This document shows, in pieces, positions 27,243 through 35,605 of a DNA stretch of 64,000 bases; position 1 is the first letter of the stretch; every line of letters begins with the position of its first letter. The notes under the pieces were generated by a model that searched no databases, was not told the origin of the DNA, and saw nothing but the letters and a program-made list of their open reading frames with translations. Origin of the DNA: Pelistega suis. Lineage in GTDB: Bacteria; Pseudomonadota; Gammaproteobacteria; Burkholderiales; Burkholderiaceae_B. The translations under genes were made by a program, and so were the position numbers. Where the stretch lies: the NCBI RefSeq assembly GCF_013133795.1, contig NZ_JABGBN010000008.1:1-64000 (forward strand), written 5' to 3'.

Positions 27243-28022
27243 ATGAGTTTAGTTAGTCGTCAAACATTAAGCCAGTGGCTTAACCAGTCTTTACAAGTAC
27301 ATAATTTTAAAGATTATGCACCAAATGGATTACAGTTACAGGGCAAACCTACAATTAAAAAGGTTGTTATGGGAGTTACTGCATCTAAAGCCTTTTTAGA
27401 GAAAGCTGCGCAAGTAAAAGCCGATGCCGTCATCGTGCATCATGGATGGTTTTGGAAGAATGAGGATCCATGCATAACCAACATGAAGTATGAACGTATC
27501 GCTTATGCTATTAAACAGGAATTAAATGTCTTTGGCTATCATTTACCATTAGATGCTCATCCAGAATGGGGCAATAATGCACAATTGGCTAAGGTCTTGG
27601 ACTTTGGTGTAAATAGGGTGGAAGGTCAGGTGGAAACTTGTGGACAGGGCAATCTTGTTTGGTTAGGATCACCACCAAAAGGGAAAGAGGAACTTGGTGC
27701 ATTATTGCAACATATTGAGACAATTTTACAACGCTCAGTGTTGTTTATTGGAGACAAAACTAAACGAGTTTCTCGGATTGCATGGTGTACTGGTGGAGCA
27801 CAGGGGTATTTTGATGCCGCTATTGCTGCAGGAGCAGAGTTGTTCCTCACAGGAGAGGCTTCTGAGCAGGTTTTTCATATGGCACAAGAAAATGGAGTGG
27901 CTTTTATGGCAGCTGGACATCATGCAACAGAACGTTATGGAGTACAAGCTTTGGGAGAGGCATTAAAAGCACAATTTCCTGAATTAGACGTGGAATTTAT
28001 TGATATTCCGAATCCTGTATAA
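27243..28022 (+). CDS. Nif3-like dinuclear metal centre protein (YbgI family)
   Basis: A 259-residue member of the NIF3/YbgI family. It has the metal-binding patterns VIVHHGWFW, YHLPLDAHPEWGNN and FLTGEASEQVFHMAQ, and GHHATERYGVQALG near the end. The cellular role of the family is unsettled; some members are linked to GTP cyclohydrolase I-like activity. The ATG at 27243 was chosen over the GTG at 27231 because AAAGGTG lies in front of it. Confidence 0.9.
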   Translation: MSLVSRQTLSQWLNQSLQVHNFKDYAPNGLQLQGKPTIKKVVMGVTASKAFLEKAAQVKADAVIVHHGWFWKNEDPCITNMKYERIAYAIKQELNVFGYHLPLDAHPEWGNNAQLAKVLDFGVNRVEGQVETCGQGNLVWLGSPPKGKEELGALLQHIETILQRSVLFIGDKTKRVSRIAWCTGGAQGYFDAAIAAGAELFLTGEASEQVFHMAQENGVAFMAAGHHATERYGVQALGEALKAQFPELDVEFIDIPNPV

Positions 28023-28028
28023 AATGAT

Positions 28029-28053
28029 AAAACCCCAGTATTACTGGGGTTTT
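28029..28053. terminator. Bidirectional terminator between the Nif3-like gene and mscL
   Basis: An 11-bp stem (28029-28039 with 28043-28053) with A/T flanks on both sides. It serves the plus-strand gene ending at 28022 and the minus-strand mscL. Confidence 0.85.
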
Positions 28054-28085
28054 GCGTCAATTCTTTAAATATTAAATGAACTAAA

Positions 28086-28523
28086 TTATTTCTTTAAAGA
28101 ATCACGGATTTCGCGTAATAACACGATATCTTCTGGATCTGGTTCTGCTGCTTTTTCTGCTTCGAAACGAGAGCGTGCTGTAGCGATTGATTTAACGATT
28201 AAGAATACAACAAACGCTAATAAGATAAAGTTAATGAGGATAGTGATAAAGTTACCGTAAGCAAATACTGTCGCACCAGCGTCGCGTAAAGCGGTCAGTG
28301 TTTGTGCGCCAGCATAACCTTCTGGTTGAGATAACACGATGAATTTATTAGAGAAATCAACGTCACCACCAAGGATAAAGTTGACTAGTGGCATGATGAT
28401 ATCTTTTACTAAAGAGTCAATAATCTTACCGAATGCTGCACCGATAATCACACCGACGGCTAAGTCAACCATATTGCCTTTAACAGCAAACTCTTTGAAC
28501 TCGTTTAAAAAACCTTTACTCAT
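28086..28523 (-). CDS. mscL: Large-conductance mechanosensitive channel MscL
   Basis: A 145-residue channel that opens on membrane tension to release solutes. It shows the N-terminal helix [38 protein letters not shown] (in parts), a periplasmic loop, a second helix ([20 protein letters not shown]) and a charged C-terminal helix. The sequence is typical in length and motifs. Confidence 0.97.
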   Translation of the reverse strand: MSKGFLNEFKEFAVKGNMVDLAVGVIIGAAFGKIIDSLVKDIIMPLVNFILGGDVDFSNKFIVLSQPEGYAGAQTLTALRDAGATVFAYGNFITILINFILLAFVVFLIVKSIATARSRFEAEKAAEPDPEDIVLLREIRDSLKK

Positions 28524-28646
28524 AAAAATGTGTCCTTTTTTTCCTTGAATTGAATTGACGGTATATAATAACTGGATAAGTTAAAATAAATCTATTTAAA
28601 ATACGTTAATTTTTTTACACCTTGGCAGTATCAATAAGGATCGATA

Positions 28647-29288
28647 ATGAGTCAGGATTCAAACTTACATCAAAATGAAGGGCAGTCTTCTCCAGACGTC
28701 TTACCACAGGACCCTTCACGCCGTTTTTGGCTAGGCACAGCCTGTGCTGTGGGTGGTGTGGCAGGTGTGGCTACGGTCGTACCGTTCGTTGCATCAATGA
28801 GCCCATCAGATCGTGCAAAAGCCGCTGGCGCACCTGTTTCAGTTAATTTAGCAGCTATTCCTCCGGGTACTATGGTGACGGCAGAGTGGCAAGGTAAGCC
28901 TGTATGGGTTTTACATCGTACACCTGAAATGATTGCAGGTCTTGAGAAAATGGAAAAATTCCTTGCTGACCCAGCATCAGATCGTCCGGGATTTACGCCT
29001 GAGTTCGCTAAGAATAGCTATCGTTCACGTAAAGAACAATGGTTAGTGGTTGTGGGTATTTGTACTCACTTAGGCTGTTCGCCGTCACCTCGTTTTGCTC
29101 TGGGTGGTGCAGAGGGTATGCCTGCAGATTGGGAAGGTGGCTTCTTATGCCCTTGCCATGGTTCGCAATTTGATTTAGCTGGGCGCGTATTTAAAAACCA
29201 ACCAGCTCCAGATAATCTTTTGGTTCCTCCATATTATTTTGTCGATGACAATACAATTATGGTAGGTTTAGAACAAGCAGCAGGCTAG
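28647..29288 (+). CDS. petA: Ubiquinol-cytochrome c reductase, Rieske iron-sulfur subunit PetA
   Basis: A 213-residue subunit of the cytochrome bc1 complex. A twin-arginine signal anchor (PSRRFWLGTACAVGGVAGVA) shows export by the Tat system encoded upstream. The [2Fe-2S] ligands lie in CTHLGC (from Cys139) and CPCHGS (from Cys168). It starts the petABC operon. Confidence 0.98.
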   Translation: MSQDSNLHQNEGQSSPDVLPQDPSRRFWLGTACAVGGVAGVATVVPFVASMSPSDRAKAAGAPVSVNLAAIPPGTMVTAEWQGKPVWVLHRTPEMIAGLEKMEKFLADPASDRPGFTPEFAKNSYRSRKEQWLVVVGICTHLGCSPSPRFALGGAEGMPADWEGGFLCPCHGSQFDLAGRVFKNQPAPDNLLVPPYYFVDDNTIMVGLEQAAG

Positions 29289-29324
29289 TTTTGCCTCATA
29301 CTCATTAACTAAGGGAGCCTTTAC

Positions 29325-30710
29325 ATGGCCGGCGATAAAGTTGTAGATACAAAGGGATTGTTAGGTTGGATTGACCACCGCTTCCCAGCAAGTAAACTTT
29401 GGAAAGAGCATCTTAGTGAGTACTATGCTCCTAAGAACTTTAACTTCTGGTATTTCTTTGGTTCATTAGCACTATTGGTGTTAGTGATTCAAATCGTAAC
29501 TGGTATTTTTATGGTGATGCACTATAAACCAGACGCTGATTTAGCGTTTGCGTCAGTTGAGTACATCATGCGTGAAGTACCTTACGGTTGGATTATTCGT
29601 TATATGCACTCAACAGGTGCGTCCATGTTCTTTGTTGTAGTGTATTTACATATGCTACGCGGCATGCTTTATGGCTCATATCGTAAACCACGTGAGTTGG
29701 TGTGGATTTTCGGTGTGGCGATTTTCTTATGTTTGATGGCAGAGGCGTTCTTTGGTTACCTCTTACCATGGGGGCAAATGTCTTTCTGGGGTGCTCAGGT
29801 AATTGTAAACTTATTCTCAGCGATTCCTTTCGTTGGTGAAGGCTTATCCGTATGGATTCGTGGTGACTTCGTTGTATCTGACGCAACACTTAACCGTTTC
29901 TTCGCCTTCCACGTTATTGCGATTCCATTAGTATTAATTGGTTTAATTGTTGCGCATATTATTGCTTTACACGAAGTAGGTTCTAATAACCCTGACGGTA
30001 TCGAGATTAAAGCTAAAAAAGATGCCAACGGTCGTCCATTAGACGGTATTCCTTTCCATCCATACTACTCTGTACATGACTTAGTAGGCGTTGCAGGTTT
30101 TCTAATCGTATTTGCAGCGATTATGTTCTTTGCACCAACAATGGGCGGTTATTTCTTAGAGTCTAATAACTTCTTACCTGCTGACCCATTCAAAACACCT
30201 CCACATATCGCACCAGTATGGTATTTCACACCATTCTACTCAATGTTACGTGCGACAACGGATGAGTTTACATGGGCGTTAGTAGCATTTGCATTATTGT
30301 TTGCTGTAGGTATTTTCTTTAGCAAAAACGTTAAAGCACCATGGAAACTTATCTTCCCAGCTATTTTGGTAGCAGTTGCTGTGGCGTTACGAGTGTTTGA
30401 TGCAAAATTCTGGGGTGTAGTTGTAATGGGTGGTACTGTTGTTATCCTTGGTTTCTTACCATGGTTAGACAAGTCGCCTGTGAAATCAATTCGCTATCGT
30501 CCAGGTTGGCACAAATTGGTTTACGCTATCTTTATGATTAACTTTGTGATTCTTGGTATTATCGGTACGAAAGCACCGTCTCCAGTATTAAATATCGTTT
30601 CACAAGTGGGTACGATTGTATACTTGGCATTCTTCTTCTTTATGCCAATTTGGAGCCGTTTGGGGACATTTAAACAAGTTCCTGAGCGTGTGACTTACCA
30701 CCCTCACTAA
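29325..30710 (+). CDS. petB: Cytochrome b subunit of the bc1 complex PetB
   Basis: A 461-residue cytochrome b with about nine transmembrane helices. Haem ligand histidines are in RYMHSTGASMFF and FFAFHVIAIPLVLIG. The quinol-oxidation site contains PPHIAPVWYFTPFYSMLR (the PEWY loop is P-V-W-Y here). The AAGGGAG site precedes the start. GYLLPWGQMSFWGAQVI is fully conserved. Confidence 0.98.
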   Translation: MAGDKVVDTKGLLGWIDHRFPASKLWKEHLSEYYAPKNFNFWYFFGSLALLVLVIQIVTGIFMVMHYKPDADLAFASVEYIMREVPYGWIIRYMHSTGASMFFVVVYLHMLRGMLYGSYRKPRELVWIFGVAIFLCLMAEAFFGYLLPWGQMSFWGAQVIVNLFSAIPFVGEGLSVWIRGDFVVSDATLNRFFAFHVIAIPLVLIGLIVAHIIALHEVGSNNPDGIEIKAKKDANGRPLDGIPFHPYYSVHDLVGVAGFLIVFAAIMFFAPTMGGYFLESNNFLPADPFKTPPHIAPVWYFTPFYSMLRATTDEFTWALVAFALLFAVGIFFSKNVKAPWKLIFPAILVAVAVALRVFDAKFWGVVVMGGTVVILGFLPWLDKSPVKSIRYRPGWHKLVYAIFMINFVILGIIGTKAPSPVLNIVSQVGTIVYLAFFFFMPIWSRLGTFKQVPERVTYHPH

Positions 30711-30728
30711 GATACTGTAGGAAATATC

Positions 30729-31583
30729 ATGATTAAAAAGATTTTAGGTGCATTACTTATGGTAGCATCCCTCGGCGGTGGTTCAGCTGTCGCTGCAGGC
30801 GGTGGTCACCCTTGGGACGTTGCTCCAGTTCCTGTAACCGATAAAGCAGCGTTACAAAATGGTGCTAAGTTATTTGTTAACTACTGTATGAACTGTCATA
30901 GCGCAAGTTTATTGCGTTATAACAATCTAACGCAGATTGGTCTAACCGAAAACCAAATCGTCGAAAACTTACTGTTTACTGGTCAAAAAGTAGGCGATAA
31001 GATGTCGATTGCGATGAAGCCACATGATGCGAAATTATGGTTTGGTGCAGCGCCACCTGATTTATCATTAATGGCACGTGCAAAAGCTGAGAACTTAGGT
31101 CAGCCGGGTACGGATTATATCTATACTTATCTACGTACTTTCTACCGTGATAAGTCGCGTGATTTAGGTTGGAATAACTTAGTATTCCCAAATGCAGGTA
31201 TGCCTAATCCGCTTTGGGAGCGTCAAGGTCCAGTAGAAGTGACATTTACCGATGTTCACGAAGTGGAAAAAGATGGTGCAAAACAATGGCATGAAACTAT
31301 CACTAAAGTTGATGCAGATGGTTATAAATCTGTGGTTAGCGACAAAGTGCTAGCAGATTTTAAAGGTCATGCGTCTAGCCATGCACAAATTGAATATTTA
31401 GATAAAGAGAAGCAAGCTCAATTCGACAAAGATATGGCTGATTTAACGGCGTTTATGGGTTGGATGGCAGAACCTCAGCAAGAGTTCCGTAAGACACTTG
31501 GTGTATGGGTGCTATTGTTCTTATCTATTTTCTTTGTCGTGATTTGGCAACTGAATAAATCTTACTGGAAACATGTTAAATAG
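30729..31583 (+). CDS. petC: Cytochrome c1 subunit of the bc1 complex PetC
   Basis: A 284-residue exported c-type cytochrome. It has a signal peptide ending near AVAA, one haem site CMNCH (from Cys53), the distal methionine region, and a C-terminal membrane anchor (VWVLLFLSIFFVVIWQLNKSYWK). It passes electrons from the Rieske centre to soluble cytochrome c. A strong terminator follows. Confidence 0.97.
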   Translation: MIKKILGALLMVASLGGGSAVAAGGGHPWDVAPVPVTDKAALQNGAKLFVNYCMNCHSASLLRYNNLTQIGLTENQIVENLLFTGQKVGDKMSIAMKPHDAKLWFGAAPPDLSLMARAKAENLGQPGTDYIYTYLRTFYRDKSRDLGWNNLVFPNAGMPNPLWERQGPVEVTFTDVHEVEKDGAKQWHETITKVDADGYKSVVSDKVLADFKGHASSHAQIEYLDKEKQAQFDKDMADLTAFMGWMAEPQQEFRKTLGVWVLLFLSIFFVVIWQLNKSYWKHVK

Positions 31584-31612
31584 TTTTTAATGTGATACGG
31601 TGAGTTCGATAG

Positions 31613-31637
31613 GGCGAGCTTTATAGCTCGCCTTTTT
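31613..31637 (+). terminator. Terminator after petC
   Basis: An 8-bp stem GGCGAGCT/AGCTCGCC (31613-31620 with 31625-31632) with a 4-nt loop and five T. Confidence 0.85.
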
Positions 31638-31753
31638 ACTTTAAGTAGAAATTGCTATGGCGTTTCTTGTAGAATAGAACCATTGTTGTTTTTGAATGCG
31701 TACTTTTCGCAGATCTTTTCAAGCTTTAGATTATTAGAAGGAATTGCCACATT

Positions 31754-32365
31754 ATGATGGTGCTTTATTCGGGTACAACCTGCCCATTCTCTCAACGTTG
31801 TCGCTTTGTTTTATATGAAAAAGGCATGGACTTTGAGATTAAAGATATTGATCTCTTTAATAAACCAGAAGATATTACAGTGATGAATCCTTATGGTACT
31901 GTGCCTATTCTTGTTGAACGTGATCTTATTCTTTATGAGTCAAACATCATTAATGAATATATCGATGAGCGTTTTCCGCATCCTCAATTGATGCCTGCAG
32001 ATCCGATTATGCGTGCTCGTACGCGACTTTTCTTGCATAATTTTGAAAAAGAGCTATTCGTGCATGTCTCTGTATTAGAAGACCGTAGCAAGCGTGCTGA
32101 TGAGGCCTTATTGAATAAAACGCGTGCCATTATCCGTGATCGTCTTTCTCAGATTGCACCGTTAATGGTAAAAAATCGTTATATGCTTGGCGATGAGTTC
32201 TCTATGCTAGATATTACAATGGCACCATTATTATGGCGTTTGGATTACTATGGCATTGAGTTACCTAAGGGCGCTGCACCATTACAAAAATATGCGGAGC
32301 GTATTTTTTCTCGTCCAGCCTTTATTGAAGCACTAACACCATCAGAAAAAGTGATGCGTCGCTAG
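31754..32365 (+). CDS. sspA: Stringent starvation protein A (GST-fold RNA polymerase-associated)
   Basis: A 203-residue glutathione-transferase-fold protein. It has MVLYSGTTCPFSQRCRFVLYEKGMDFE at the N terminus and LGDEFSMLDITMAPLLWRLDYYG in the helical domain. SspA binds RNA polymerase during stationary phase and acid stress. The petABC-sspA-sspB order is conserved in betaproteobacteria. Two ATG codons (31754, 31757) are possible starts. Confidence 0.95.
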   Translation: MMVLYSGTTCPFSQRCRFVLYEKGMDFEIKDIDLFNKPEDITVMNPYGTVPILVERDLILYESNIINEYIDERFPHPQLMPADPIMRARTRLFLHNFEKELFVHVSVLEDRSKRADEALLNKTRAIIRDRLSQIAPLMVKNRYMLGDEFSMLDITMAPLLWRLDYYGIELPKGAAPLQKYAERIFSRPAFIEALTPSEKVMRR

Positions 32366-32373
32366 GATAGTCT

Positions 32374-32778
32374 ATGTTACCCAATACTGCTAAACCTTTT
32401 TTAGTGCGTGCAATTTATGAGTGGTGTTTAGATCAAGGCTATACACCACATATTATGGTTCGCGTTGATGAGCATTGTCGTGTACCTCGTGCCCATGTGA
32501 GAGATAACCATATTGTGCTTAATGTTGGGCCACGAGCGACCCCTGATTTCTTTATGGATAATGAGTGGGTGAGCTTTAATGCACGTTTTTCAGGGGTATC
32601 TCAGTTAGTGAGTTTCCCTATAACGGCGATTGCTTGGGTATTTGCTCGAGAAACTGAAGAAGGGATGGGCTTTGAGGTAACCGAATATAAAGGCAATCCA
32701 TCAGCGGATGACAGTAGCACAAGAGAAGAAACTGATAAACTTGCTCAAAAAACAACACCTTTCCGGTTAGTAGATTAA
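32374..32778 (+). CDS. sspB: ClpXP protease specificity-enhancing factor SspB
   Basis: A 134-residue adaptor that brings ssrA-tagged proteins to ClpXP. Visible family features are KPFLVRAIYEWCLDQGYTPHI at the N terminus and NARFSGVSQLVSFPITAIAWVFARE. A disordered acidic linker ends in a short hydrophobic ClpX-binding tail (TTPFRLVD). Confidence 0.95.
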   Translation: MLPNTAKPFLVRAIYEWCLDQGYTPHIMVRVDEHCRVPRAHVRDNHIVLNVGPRATPDFFMDNEWVSFNARFSGVSQLVSFPITAIAWVFARETEEGMGFEVTEYKGNPSADDSSTREETDKLAQKTTPFRLVD

Positions 32779-32846
32779 TTTTGTTGTTTTTTAGCACAGG
32801 CACTTGTCAAATAAGTGTAGTAAACATATAATTATATTTCTTCGAC

Positions 32847-32922
32847 GCCGGCTTAGCTCAGCAGGTAGAGCAGCTGATTTGTAATCAGAAGGTCACGAGT
32901 TCGATTCTTGTAGCCGGCACCA
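32847..32922 (+). tRNA. tRNA-Thr (anticodon TGT)
   Basis: A full cloverleaf of 76 nt with encoded CCA. The acceptor stem is GCCGGCT/AGCCGGC, the D-arm contains AGCTCAGCAGGTAGAGC, the anticodon loop is ATTTGTAAT with anticodon TGT, and the T-arm has GAGTTCGATTC. Confidence 0.95.
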
Positions 32923-32928
32923 GAATTT

Positions 32929-32958
32929 AAGCCCCTTGGGATATCCCAAGGGGCTTTT
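32929..32958 (+). terminator. Terminator after tRNA-Thr
   Basis: A 12-bp perfect stem (32929-32940 with 32945-32956), loop ATAT, with further T after the stem. Confidence 0.85.
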
Positions 32959-32959
32959 C

Positions 32960-33380
32960 ATTTTGTTTGAAAAACGATTGTCTGATGATGAGGCGCTTCG
33001 CAAAGTTGCTAGTACTTAGCAGCTAAATTGACCGATATACATGGACATGGCAAGATTGCCAAAGCAATGTTGTTTTTTATACAAAATGAGGTTTAGTATG
33101 GAAAAATAGTAAAAGGTTAACTTTTCATTTTAAAGCCAAAAAATTGAAAGCCATACAATAATTTCTTCTACCAACAAAATTTTATTCTAAATACAACAGT
33201 GGGGTATGCTGTTTTTAGCATAGTCCTGTTATTTAACTATTTGAAAAATAAAATAAAAATATTTAATCAAGTATCTGTTATAGTAAAAACCACAATGCGA
33301 TTTCTACTGATATTCGGTAATGTAATGTTTTGTTACCTTAAGGTGACAAAATATTTCAATAGTGATAAAAGGAGGAAACC
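32960..33380. other. Gene-poor stretch between tRNA-Thr and the next regulator
   Basis: About 420 nt, AT-rich, with no convincing gene. Two short open fragments can be read near 32967-33020 and 33018-33095, in different frames, but neither has a start with a ribosome site nor a recognised family. A 72-codon frame at 33199 has no ribosome site, is hydrophobic by AT-richness and overlaps the next gene, so it was not called. The stretch may hold the promoter of the gene at 33381 or decayed DNA next to the tRNA. Confidence 0.4.
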
Positions 33381-34193
33381 ATGCGTGAAAAAATTGAGTG
33401 TGGCATATTTTTCTTAGAGAGTTTTGGGAGTTGGGTTGATGAGTTTATTGAGGAAACACATCGACAAACCAATAGAATCCAATTATTTAAGATTGATGTA
33501 CAGCAATTTTTGCCTTGTAATGATTTCGAGGTTGGTGGTCATCAATTCCCACACCCTAATGCTTTGCGAGAATTAGCCATTATCTTTGAGCGCTATGATT
33601 GCTTAATTATCCCAGTGTTACCCGAAACATTGGTATGGACTAGAGTGAGTCTCGCTCAAATAACCCACCCGTTACAATTTCCACTGATTGCTCTGCCGCA
33701 TCATGTTCAACCGCTTGCCTTTATGGATTTGGCAACCTTGGGAATTGGAGAGTATATCTTTGAGCGGGATGATGTTTCTATCATGAGAATTCGCTTATCG
33801 AATATTATTGATCGCCATAAAGCCGTCTATACCCCCTTGCATAAGGTGTTACGAAAAAGTCAGGAGTTTTTCACAACACCTATGAATAATGAACATCAAA
33901 CAATTCCTTTAAATATGGTGATGGCGTCTACTCAAAAGCCTAAAGTCACTCGTAAGCGTAGACGCAACACAAAAAAATCAACGAGTGATAAGGTCATTTA
34001 TTCGGATCCTTTTCAAATAGCTAAGGCAAAAGTCATTAAAGAATTTGAAAAAAATTATGTTGTCCATGCATTAATAGAAACAAAAGGGAACATTTGTGCT
34101 GCAGCACAGCGCTCGCACAAACATAGGCGGGCTTTTTGGGGGTTGATGAGGAAACACGAGATTGATGCAGAAGATTATCGAGTGGAGACCTAA
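33381..34193 (+). CDS. Atypical regulator: degenerate receiver-like domain plus Fis-type HTH
   Basis: A 270-residue protein. Residues about 215-270 form a Fis-type helix-turn-helix (IKEFEKNYVVHALIETKGNI then RRAFWGLMRKHEID), as at the C terminus of sigma-54 activators. No AAA+ domain is present. Residues 1-150 look like a receiver fold: YDCLIIPVLPE resembles the phospho-acceptor strand with Pro where Asp is expected, and FPLIALPHH with LGIGEYIFE resembles the Thr/Lys strands without the Lys. A basic linker (KVTRKRRRNTKK) joins them. It is probably a phosphorylation-independent DNA-binding protein. Its targets are unknown and no kinase is adjacent. The start has AGGAGG in front. Confidence 0.6.
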   Translation: MREKIECGIFFLESFGSWVDEFIEETHRQTNRIQLFKIDVQQFLPCNDFEVGGHQFPHPNALRELAIIFERYDCLIIPVLPETLVWTRVSLAQITHPLQFPLIALPHHVQPLAFMDLATLGIGEYIFERDDVSIMRIRLSNIIDRHKAVYTPLHKVLRKSQEFFTTPMNNEHQTIPLNMVMASTQKPKVTRKRRRNTKKSTSDKVIYSDPFQIAKAKVIKEFEKNYVVHALIETKGNICAAAQRSHKHRRAFWGLMRKHEIDAEDYRVET

Positions 34194-34279
34194 TCGTTTT
34201 TTAGGGATGGAGTAGAGTTACAGTTATTTTAGTGGGGATGGCTTATAATCTTGTCATCGGAAAATAGGAGAGTAAAGAG

Positions 34280-35350
34280 ATGTTTGCCCCACTAAAAAAT
34301 GATACTTTCTTGCGTGCACTACAACGTCAAAAGGTAGAGTACACACCAGTTTGGTTAATGCGACAAGCAGGCCGCTATTTGGCTGAATATAATGCGACAC
34401 GAGCTAAAGCAGGTTCATTTTTAGGGTTGGCAAAAAATCCAGAGTTTGCGTGTGAGGTTACATTACAACCGATTGATCGCTATCCTTTAGATGCAGCGAT
34501 TTTATTCTCAGATATTCTTATGATTCCTGATGCAATGGGACTTGGTTTAGAGTTTGTTGCAGGTGAAGGGCCTCAATTTAAGCATCCATTACGTACAGCG
34601 TCAGATATTGCTAAATTAGCGGTACCTGATATGAATGATTTACGCTATGTTTTTGATGCGGTGACACTTATTCGTAAAGAGTTAAATGGTCGCGTGCCTC
34701 TTATTGGCTTTGCGGGGAGTCCGTGGACGATTAGTTGTTATATGATTGAAGGTCAAGGCTCCAAAGAATATCGTACTATCAAAACGATGATGTATGCGCA
34801 ACCAGAGTTGCTTAAGCAAGTACTTTCGATTGCTGCCCAATCAACGGCACTTTATCTCAATGAACAGATTAAAGCAGGGGCACAGGCAGTGATGATTTTT
34901 GATAGCTGGGGTGGTGTACTTGCTAACGGTAAATACCAAGAATTCTCTTTGCATTATATTAAGCAAGTGGTCGATAACTTAATTCGTACTCATAATGGTG
35001 AAAAAGTGCCAGCCATTGTCTTTACCAAGGGTGGTGGTTTATGGGTAGATGAGATTGCTAATATCGGCTGTGATGCTGTTGGTTTGGACTGGACGATGAG
35101 TTTGGCAAAGGCTCGTCGTTTGACGGGTGATAAAGTGGCTTTCCAAGGCAATATTGACCCAATGGCTTTATTTGGTTCAGAACAAGCGATTCGTCAAGAG
35201 GTTCGCCGAGTTATTGATGATTTTGGTCCTGTGAAAGAGGGTGGACATGTCTTTAATCTAGGGCATGGTATTTCACAATTCACACCGCCAGAAAATGTGG
35301 CCTATCTTATTGATGAGGTGCATCAATACAGTAAAACGATGCACTTATAA
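34280..35350 (+). CDS. hemE: Uroporphyrinogen decarboxylase HemE
   Basis: A 356-residue cytosolic enzyme of haem synthesis that removes four carboxyl groups from uroporphyrinogen III. It has the N-terminal signature [48 protein letters not shown] and the terminal [15 protein letters not shown]. Length is normal (354-356). Confidence 0.98.
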   Translation: MFAPLKNDTFLRALQRQKVEYTPVWLMRQAGRYLAEYNATRAKAGSFLGLAKNPEFACEVTLQPIDRYPLDAAILFSDILMIPDAMGLGLEFVAGEGPQFKHPLRTASDIAKLAVPDMNDLRYVFDAVTLIRKELNGRVPLIGFAGSPWTISCYMIEGQGSKEYRTIKTMMYAQPELLKQVLSIAAQSTALYLNEQIKAGAQAVMIFDSWGGVLANGKYQEFSLHYIKQVVDNLIRTHNGEKVPAIVFTKGGGLWVDEIANIGCDAVGLDWTMSLAKARRLTGDKVAFQGNIDPMALFGSEQAIRQEVRRVIDDFGPVKEGGHVFNLGHGISQFTPPENVAYLIDEVHQYSKTMHL

Positions 35351-35605
35351 ACAAAGTTATCCACAGATGAAAATTAAGAGGTTGGCTGATTTATTTCATG
35401 TTGTTTCGCATAAATGATTGCCAATCTATTGATTTTTAATATAAAAATAAAAAACATTTGATTTTATTAAATGAATTGTCATCATCAATAATAAAAACGA
35501 AAGTCAATGGTTTAATTTATCCAAAAAGTTATCCACAGGCGTATTAAGCCATTGATTTTTATTGAATTTAGGGTTGTCCCTAGTTGTTGGTGTGGGTTGG
35601 CATAG
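35351..35605. promoter_or_regulatory. AT-rich intergenic region with DnaA boxes (35358, 35517, 35529)
   Basis: Two perfect DnaA boxes TTATCCACA occur at 35358-35366 and 35529-35537 in the same direction. A one-mismatch box TTATCCAAA lies at 35517-35525, exactly 12 bp before the second. Between them are about 120 nt of very AT-rich sequence. This may be a DnaA-regulated promoter for priA-rep, a DnaA-titration site, or an origin-like region. The flanking genes are all on the plus strand with no orientation switch, which argues against the chromosomal origin. Confidence 0.6.

Noticed and set aside
33199-33417. A 72-codon plus-strand frame with hydrophobic sequence
   Set aside because: It has no ribosome site, overlaps the well-supported regulator start, and its composition follows from AT-rich DNA.
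35351-35605. Chromosomal replication origin
   Set aside because: DnaA boxes and AT-rich DNA are present, but there is no dnaA or dnaN nearby and no switch in gene direction. Kept only as a DnaA-box cluster.
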